Assembly: GCA_040954595.2 (NCBI GenBank)
Contig: CM082582.2
Coordinates: 4,216,001-4,280,000 of the forward strand
Direction of reading: 5' to 3'
Origin: Balanoglossus misakiensis
Taxonomy: Eukaryota; Hemichordata
DNA length: 64,000 nt
The translations under genes and the position numbers were made by a program. Below are positions 46,341-64,000 of the stretch, in pieces (the first letter of the stretch is position 1; each line of letters opens with the position of its first letter). The notes under the pieces are model-generated. The model was not told the DNA's origin. It made no database searches and saw only the letters and a program-made list of their open reading frames with translations.

Positions 46341-48770
46341 ATCTATGAGAAACGAGCGGAAAATGGCGGAGCGGAAAATAGAGCGAGTACGGGGAATGAA
46401 GAACGGTAACGAACTGAACTTCGGCGGCAAGGTTTTTATTGTTATGCAAATACCTTGAGCAATATGCTAAATAGACAGAAGTGTAAATGAACTTGGAAGG
46501 AAGTGTTAAGGATATAACAATAGGTGAAACCAACTGATCACAGTTGTTGGTAGCATGCAGATTGAGGTGTCAAAAATCTTACCAATCAGGAACAGCCTTC
46601 CAAGACTGCGTGGTTGTGGTAAGGTGTTTTTTTTATTGTTCAATTTCTTTACCATGTCACCACTGGTATATAACACTGCATATGGATGCACTGGGATCAA
46701 TGATTTGCTTTCCACAGCGCCACACATTGTGAAATTATACATGTTGCATGCTTCTGACACGCTCTACGTACCTTAGACAACTTAGACAATATTATCCGAT
46801 AAGAAATATTATCTCAGTCTATGTCAAGGCGCAGTTCATCAGGATAATACTTTACATGGCAAAAGTCCTTACTATGCACCCAAACGTGTTGTTTAGTGTT
46901 TGCTTGACTTTGAGTAAGGTGATAATGTAAATGTCACCAAAATGTTTCATGATTTTCTAGAAATATACAAATGAATACAATTGACTTATTTTGTCAAGTT
47001 TTCCTTATTAACACCATTGCCATTTAATTTACGTACATGCGTAAACACAACTGCTTTAAAACAAAATTGTGATGGGTCTCGTATTTACTGCCACGTTATA
47101 GTCAACTGAGCGGACAAATTTTCATTGCTTTGATTCTCTCAAAGCTTTCCCGAGCAGCCTGCATAGTGCGCCCTCTTGTGGTGACTTGTGTCTTCTGAGA
47201 ATCGGCCAGATAAAAAATATCAAAGTGTTCCATGATCCGTCACTCTCGTTACAAAGAAACAAAATTCACCATCTTTCCCGTTTTAGCGTTTCGTCCGTTG
47301 GTGAAACACGTTAGGAAAATTTATTTTAAGAATGGTATTTCAGTTTTGACATAAACTCGATCATTGAACCGAGCAAATTGTTTGAAACGTAAGAGAGTTC
47401 AGATTTTACTTCCAGGCCCAAGCCCCGCGTATAAGCGGAAGAAAAAGCGCCTGTACTCGTATATGCACTCTTCACTTTTTGTCACCCGTGGGAGGGTTAG
47501 ACTTACGTATACGTCAGTCACGCTGAGCAAGTAGGATTTCAAACGGCCAGACTAGCCGCATAGATAGCCTACAATGCTTTATTATTTTCAAGGCCACCGC
47601 CCCATATGCAGTGAAACAGACTTACAGTAACATTCTCTATCAATCGGTTACTCAGATTTTACAGAGAAATAAAGATACCGAAAACAAATAAAAGAATCAA
47701 CATGAATTGTTATTTCCAACTGCTAGCACCATCCAGGCACAGCCCAACCCATATGAATACAAAATGTGCTTAATATTGATGTGGCCCAATTATTTCTGCC
47801 TAAATTGTTTATGATGTACGCCTAGTGGGGGAGTCTGTGATGAGGAAATACAACAAATTTATACATTTATCTAGATTCGGGTTTGTGGAGTACTAGGGTG
47901 GGAGATAATTTGATCATAAAACGTTATACAGTTTATATTGCAAAAGGAAATGGTACTCGTTTTCGGTACTGTCTATTCTCTCGCGAAAGTTTCTTTTGTC
48001 TTCCTTGTTATATTGATACCATACGGAAGTAAGAAAGTGAGTGTTTGAATATAGGTTTCGTAGGGGTCAAAAGAAAAGTTTTTGGTGTCATGTCTACTTG
48101 AACAAGTGTAACGGTGCATTGTATTAACCACAACATGCACAATCTTTCATATCAATGATTCTGTGCAAAGCTGCACAAAGTTTAGGTCAGAGAACTGTGA
48201 ATGTCACGGACAGAAATAACCTTTACACCTTTTATTATGGTCAGCGATTCAAGTTTATTAACACACTTTGCTACGCTACTTCGTTTTTTGGTTAGGCTAG
48301 AGTATATGTTTGAAGGGTCCGTAAGGGTGTCTGCATTTGTTCAAAGCACTATTTGTCACATTTTCACACTTCCAAACTTTCATAAAGAAAATGCAGACCA
48401 ATCAAGGACTGTTTTGTAAGTTGATTTGCAATTGCTGCGTTTACGGAATAAACATTAGGGACAATTGGAAAAGTTTGAATGGTGCATGCATGGTGCGTCG
48501 GACCACTGAGCATAGTCTGGCAGTGCGCCCCCTACGGTACGATTTCCAAGGCGAAAAATTACATGTACATGTATAATATATAATTGAAGTAAATGTTCTC
48601 CAGTGAGACATATTTTTCATTGCAATATAAATGCACTTTTAAAAAAATGCAGGAATTTTCGATTTTCTTTAATTTTTGGCCATTTTGTTATAAATACGTG
48701 TTAATCTTGATATACTATCATGTGACATAATTAAAACTTATTGTTCCAGTTGCAGCTCATGTGCCTTGAA
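46341..48770. other. gene-free stretch
   Basis: A minus-strand frame at 46760-46560 (NFTMCGAVESKSLIPVHPYA) is open but has no recognised family. Nothing else supported. Confidence 0.35.
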
Positions 48771-48880
48771 GCACAGGCGCTTGTAAAGATGCTATTTCAG
48801 TTTTATACTACTGATTTATCGTTTTTATCCACTTTATAATTAATATAAAACTGAAATAGCATCTTTACAAGCGCCTGTGC
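48771..48880. repeat. perfect 37 bp inverted repeat, 36 nt loop
   Basis: Arms 48771-48807 and 48844-48880: GCACAGGCGCTTGTAAAGAT continuing GCTATTTCAGTTTTATA and its exact reverse complement. The right arm is the 3' end of the minus-strand ORF below. Confidence 0.95.
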
Positions 48881-49348
48881 CTTGAAGGGGGAATCATGAA
48901 CCGGCGGAATGTTTTCCAACCCGAAACCACGGCCCGAAACACATTTCTGCGGTGATCGTCCGTCGTCCGATCCGATCGGCTTCGTAAGTTCAGGCAAAAC
49001 AGCACAGTGCGGATGTAAGAGAGAGTTTGCGTAACCATAGATACCGTTTTGAGGATGGGCCGGGATACTAGTAAACACGCTTGGCAGTGGCACATACTTG
49101 GCACCTTCGAAGTATAAAATGCACACCGCCACTTCCGGGTTACAAGACGCTAAAGCTAAAACGCCCACTTTGACCCAGGCCAACATACACCGTTCGAACT
49201 CTTTTATTACAATCAGGCCGGTCGCGCTGGAAACACTGTATAGAATCCTGTGACCTAAAGAAGCTTTGCAGACGGCATCTACGATCTCACTCTTTCTTAT
49301 AATTAACTGGACGTTAAAACAATGTAATGCAAAACGTAACATATCCAA
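48806..49348 (-). other. 181-codon ORF, coding status uncertain
   Basis: Open from about 49390 (through a poly-His stretch) to the stop near 48806; the first ATG is at 49342. It contains FNVQLIIRKSEIVDAVCKAS, TGLIVIKEFERCMLAWVKVG and VAVCILYFEGAKYVPLPSVF. It is the longest frame in this part and moderately GC-rich. No family recognised, no splice partners. A CpG-rich promoter-proximal position (TGACGTCA at 49384) could favour a long frame by chance. Confidence 0.3.
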
Positions 49349-49599
49349 TCGTCGAATCCAAACATGATGGTGGTGGTGTTCAATGACGTCATGGCTGCCA
49401 CGAGTTAGACGGTTTACAGCTTCCCCGTTTTCTTGCGCGTACGAATGTAGTTCACTTTGTTAGGTTTCTATTGTAATTCTCGCTTTAATTATTGAGATTT
49501 TTATTAAATAATTCTCTGATATGGTCAATAATGAATAAATGACATTAAAATAGAATACTTGGACATATTTTCTTTAGCGCGAAGGAATATTTTTTGGCT

Positions 49600-49712
49600 C
49601 ACTCTGTTGTAAGTCTCCGGTGTCCGCCATATTGGATACATGCCCTTGGTGTTGTCTGAATTTCAAGTAAAATTTGGACGTACTGCCCGTGAGTTTGATT
49701 GAAGTAATAAAG
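49600..49712 (+). promoter_or_regulatory. candidate AP1G1 promoter and 5' non-coding exon
   Basis: CCGCCATATTGG at 49624-49635 fits the YY1 site often found just downstream of housekeeping transcription starts. It is followed by a stretch ending AATAAAG and a strong donor GTAAGG at 49713. The first AP1G1 coding exon begins with an acceptor and nine non-initiating bases before ATG, so an upstream exon is required; this is the best candidate. Inference only. Confidence 0.4.
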
Positions 49713-52700
49713 GTAAGGTTGTGTTTTTTCGAACACTTTAGATCAACATGTATCGTATTCTAGAGATGATATACACACACTTCGACTGGACTAAATCATT
49801 CCATTTTTTCGTATCACTTGATTCAGCGCAAATCTATTATCAATCAGATAATATCGGTAAACCGGGGAAAATCAACAAAATACAGTTTTGTTAGGGATGT
49901 ACAGTGATTACGAGACTTGTCACTTCACATCACAGTTTTTGTATTGCATTGTTTTGATGACGGGAATAGCTAGGGATCACAATAAGTTAGTACCATGGTC
50001 AGCGTCTCCACGGGGAGAAATGATATCCAGGCGTTGTCGTGGTGCGTGTACCGTGTACGAAACCCTTGATTGTTATTACTACACGGATTATTATTTTAAT
50101 GAAAATGATACCTTTTGAACCCATGCATGTTATAATATTGTAAGTATGTAAAAATCGAATGTACGAATTTTAGATTTCATTAGTGTGTTTCAACAAAGCA
50201 TTTTTGTTCATAAAAATACGGAAATGTAACTTGCTTGCACATGCTGAAGACTGAAGTGCGCCACACGAGTCAAAAGCTCGCCAGTGTCACCACCACAGGC
50301 AGGCGGACCCTATCATGTACGGTTGGGGGGGGGGGGGGGTTCATGAAATTAGACAAGTGGTGGACAATAACATGTGTATACATATTTAAGGCTTCATGCA
50401 TGTATACCCTTTTTTGGATTAGTTACCCCCAAAAGTAATTTCTATCATTGTGATGTTTCCAAAGGTTAGATTCTTAGAAAATGACTAGTCTTGCTGAGAG
50501 CTTTGTGAATTTTCTGTAAGTTGTATGATCCTGGAATGTGACTTCGTGACTTACTGGAGCCATTAATCCTATGTGATTCTGTCAAAGCTATGCATTTATT
50601 CCACATGTGGCAAATTTTTTGTGTTAAAATGAATCATCTTATGATTATTGATCGCAATATTCAATATCTCAGGTATCTGTAATTTTCTGGTTACCAAGGA
50701 AAGACTTGCCTCACCTTGGTGAATATATCAAACATATAGTTTCTTATAAATGATGGTATCCCGTAATATCAAAGTCTCGCCCAACATTTTGCAAATTGCA
50801 GATGAAGTTGCTAGTGTGTATGTAATGGTATTAGGAACTTCTGGATAACAAGTCCAATACACTTCAAACTCCATGACTATCTGCGGACGTTTGTAATAAT
50901 AAATTCAGTGTCTAAGCCATTCAGATTCTATAAGTGCATGGTGTCAGTAATTGTACATCACCAAATTGCGTAACAATAGAAGTAACTTTTCTGTTCTTTT
51001 GCCAAAAATTAAAGTGGTTGCCACCATTAATTTATTGCTCTGGTGAGAACACATTAACATATTTAATAGGTTAACGAATGAAGCCTAATTAAGAGTATTG
51101 AATATGTGGCACTGGTAATGACTGACAGTAACACTAATGTTACTAACACTAATTTTACAACTAATGCCATATTTTTTTGGAGTAACCCTAGCAATGAACA
51201 TGCATTCAAACTCTGTTGAGTTGGCTAAGCACATACATGTTAGTACCTGTGTTCTCCCCATAAAAAAATTAAAGGATATCAGCATATCTGCATAACAATT
51301 AACATATGTTTAACTATATGAATTAATGATTAAAAGGGCAGTGAACGCTATATAAAGTTGAACGCTATATAAAAATGGCATAAAAAACACCCAGACTGAC
51401 CAACCACATGACGTCACCATATATGACTGCAGTGTCAGTGCAGCAACTTTTTTTCAATTTTACTGGAGGCCGAATCGGAAGTTAAGATGCTGGGGGGAGG
51501 GGGACAGGTTCAGTGTTGCTGTCAGACCGGAAGTTTTTTGGTCATTTTTGTCACTTTTTGGACACATTTCCTTGCCTGGTACCATCTATGTTGACACACT
51601 CTGCTGAGCGATGTCACTGTTTGAATTCCTATTGTCAATTATTGATTGTTGGCATAATTGCGACAGAAGAAGCTGGCCAGGCTGACTTGGTCATGTTGGT
51701 TTGCAGATTTAGAGGAGGAAGTAGGTTTTATTAGCCATACACATTCTAAAATTTTTTTGAAGTTTTGGTAAATTGTAGTGATGATGGGTCAGGCACAGAT
51801 GACGACGGCATTTGCGACAATGCCATACAGGATGAGGAACACTGAAAATCAGATTCATAAAATGATAAACACAAACAAAAATTCTTCAGACCCCCCTCCC
51901 CCCCACCTACTTAATTTGCTCGCCACCCACTTTTCATTTTTCCCCCCAACAGAAGACTTAGAGATATTAACCCTGAATTTAGAGTTATATTTCAGTAAAT
52001 AAATACTAGTATTTCTCCTTGAATACAAAACTAGTCAAACAATGTCTCTTGACTGTATTTGCTATCTGAGGTTGCTTCCACTACATAATATTCCAGCATA
52101 TATTTTTTCATGCTATTTTTACTGAGGCATGGGGTGTAATATTAGGCATGATTTAGGGGAAAAAAATCTCTGATGTATATGACGGTTTGGTGGTGGTGTG
52201 GTGTTGCATTTTGTTTTGTTCATACCAGGCGGTGTAGTGGGTTTACATGTAATGGTTACTTGTACTGGGTTACCTTCCCTCTCTCCCGCATGCCTTTAGT
52301 GAAGTTACAGCAGTCGGAAAAAGATTTTGGTTTTTTGTTTTGGTCCAACAACTTACTGCATGTCTTTGTTGCATGTGTTCTATTGCAGCGCTGTGACTTG
52401 GCTTTCCTGCTCCCAGTACTGTTACTGTACTGTACGTGGAGGGCACAAATCTCTCTACCAGTTATCATTGTTGTGTGTGTGCCATATGTAACTAGTCTAA
52501 GAACCATGTCGGTGTTGCAGGCTATAGAAGATAAAGTTAAGTCAGTTGAGGAGAAGGTAAAGACAGAACTTCCTGATTATCTTGTGTGCCTGTCGATATG
52601 ATTTTGTTAATTAATAAATGCCCATTCCATCTTGATGAGAAATTAACATCATTTGCTATTAACCTTGTGCAAAAATCTCACAAATGACATAGCTAACAAT

Positions 52701-53540
52701 GACACATCACAATCCTAATCTGATCCTGTTCAAGACTGATATAAATGTTCTGTCATATATATTTTTGTAATACTTCTGCGTTCATTTAAATACATGCATC
52801 ATGGCTGACAGAGGGAATCAAAATCTTTCCATTGCAACATCATTTACTTTCCGCAAAATCATTTTTTCCGATTTACTAAATAAATATTCCAAAACATATA
52901 GAAAAAAAAGCATTTTTAAAACAAATACTACTTTCAATTATTGCATGAAATGTTACTGCTTTACTCTTGATGAGTTACGTGAATTCTTATTTTGCTAAGT
53001 GTACATGCTGAAACTTTCTTAACTGATCTTTTCAAATCTCCATATTTGCTCATCATTTTTTTCAATCATTTAATCTAAAGTTTTTTTACATCCACTTTTA
53101 AAATAATATAAATCCATATAAGCAATATTATCATGATATTAGTGTGTTAATCCTTTTAAACTTTTCAAGTTTTTCAGTGGGTTGATAGAAATATATATTT
53201 GTATTTGTTGATGATGCTAGTCGACAGAGAAATTAATGGTAACTATATCAAGCACCATACTTGGATATTACTCGAGAGTTAGGATTTGTATATGTATACT
53301 ATGTATACTGCACATATAGTCTGTTTCTCAATAGTACTTCATTGTTTAAAGTGCAAACTGCAAAAAAATACATATATTTTTTATTTTATTTTCAGTGGAT
53401 TCAACAAGTGAACTAATTCCCAGATTGTTTGACTTTGACTAAGTTTGCATTCTTGCATAATTTTGTGTCAGAAGCAGTAGTTTCAATGTTAAGTAATCTG
53501 TTCTGAAAAAAAAAAAATCATATACTTTGCTTGGTTTCAG
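49713..53540 (+). other. probable first intron of AP1G1
   Basis: No exon apart from the alternative candidate at 52506-52556. Contains a G-run near 50325-50339 and TGACGTCA at 51409-51416, otherwise AT-rich unique sequence. Confidence 0.45.
52506..52556 (+). other. candidate alternative first coding exon of AP1G1
   Basis: ATG in a strong context (AACCATGTC) opens MSVLQAIEDKVKSVEEK and ends AAG followed by donor GTAAAG, phase 0. Spliced to 53541 it would read on as [10 protein letters not shown] in frame, extending gamma-adaptin by 20 residues. The helix-like, charged sequence is plausible but not known to me from other AP1G1 proteins. Confidence 0.35.
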
Positions 53541-63779
<10,239 letters not shown>

Positions 63780-63930
63780 TTAATCCTGCAGCATTTGGGC
63801 CATAAGGGGGGAATGGATGTTGATTAGGGGGGAACGTGCTGTGGGTACTCGATGGATTAAATTGTTTGATGGCTTCACAAACATGTGTTCAGTGGCGTAA
63901 TTGTGTGCAGGTCCTTTCAGACACAATTGC

Positions 63931-63936
63931 AATAAA
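63931..63936 (+). terminator. AP1G1 polyadenylation signal
   Basis: AATAAA 152 bases after the TAG stop, the first good signal in the 3' untranslated region. Confidence 0.6.
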
Positions 63937-64000
63937 GCTTTAATTTCCCAGCTCGCTCAAAGTCATGAAGAGTGGAGAATATAATGTTGTAACATCGACG

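Noticed and set aside
52173-52601. 142-codon plus-strand ORF
   Set aside because: The upstream two thirds is low-quality, Cys/Trp-rich and without a family; only the 17 codons at 52506-52556 before a donor are kept as a candidate.

Overview
This is a 64 kb window of animal nuclear DNA. Its genes are split into short exons by introns of about 0.3-2 kb with GT-AG (once GC-AG) borders. It is AT-rich and densely packed with small inverted-repeat transposons, foldback elements and microsatellites. The gene content (arylsulfatase B-like, TDRD12, gamma-adaptin AP1G1) and the repeat style suggest a marine invertebrate, most likely a non-vertebrate deuterostome such as a hemichordate, cephalochordate or echinoderm. 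That placement is inference; no marker fixes the species.

Layout. (1) 199-5640, plus strand: a seven-exon arylsulfatase B/I/J-type gene broken by a 387 bp inverted-repeat transposon with a 9 bp target duplication in exon 2, by two small frameshifts and by a nonsense codon; exons 3-7 are still open. (2) 5.9-8.3 kb: a foldback element and a 958 bp element with TTA target duplication, poly-C tracts and a G-rich hairpin. (3) 8.3-24 kb, minus strand: the remains of TDRD12, a piRNA-pathway Tudor/DEAD-box protein. The C-terminal Tudor exons and two helicase exons are recognisable, but several carry frameshifts or a stop and some expected exons are not found. Its large central intron holds a plus-strand hAT-type transposase fossil, itself split by a 5.1 kb inverted-repeat element that contains a further nested element. 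(4) 22.9-40.2 kb: no confident host gene; foldback hairpins, an approximately 2.4 kb inverted-repeat candidate, two LINE reverse-transcriptase tails and long simple repeats. (5) 40.3-44.8 kb, minus strand: a six-exon gene for a small (173 aa) single-pass membrane coiled-coil protein that I do not recognise by name. (6) 44.8-49.6 kb: repeats, one 181-codon minus-strand ORF and a 37 bp perfect inverted repeat. (7) 49.6-63.9 kb, plus strand: complete AP1G1, 17 coding exons totalling 2508 nt (835 aa), all in phase with no lesion, with a candidate 5' non-coding exon near 49.6-49.7 kb and AATAAA at 63931.

The two left-hand genes are decaying while AP1G1 in the same assembly is intact over 17 exons, which argues that the lesions are not simply poor sequence quality. 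The genes are not an operon or a pathway; they are neighbours on a chromosome. The most unusual observations are the nested and target-site-resolved transposons, ten copies of the palindrome TGACGTCA spread over several unrelated elements, possible alternative coding segments of AP1G1 (an N-terminal extension and a 25-codon in-frame exon extension), and the unnamed membrane coiled-coil gene. I found no evidence for a CRISPR array, tRNA, rRNA or a prokaryotic-style gene cluster.
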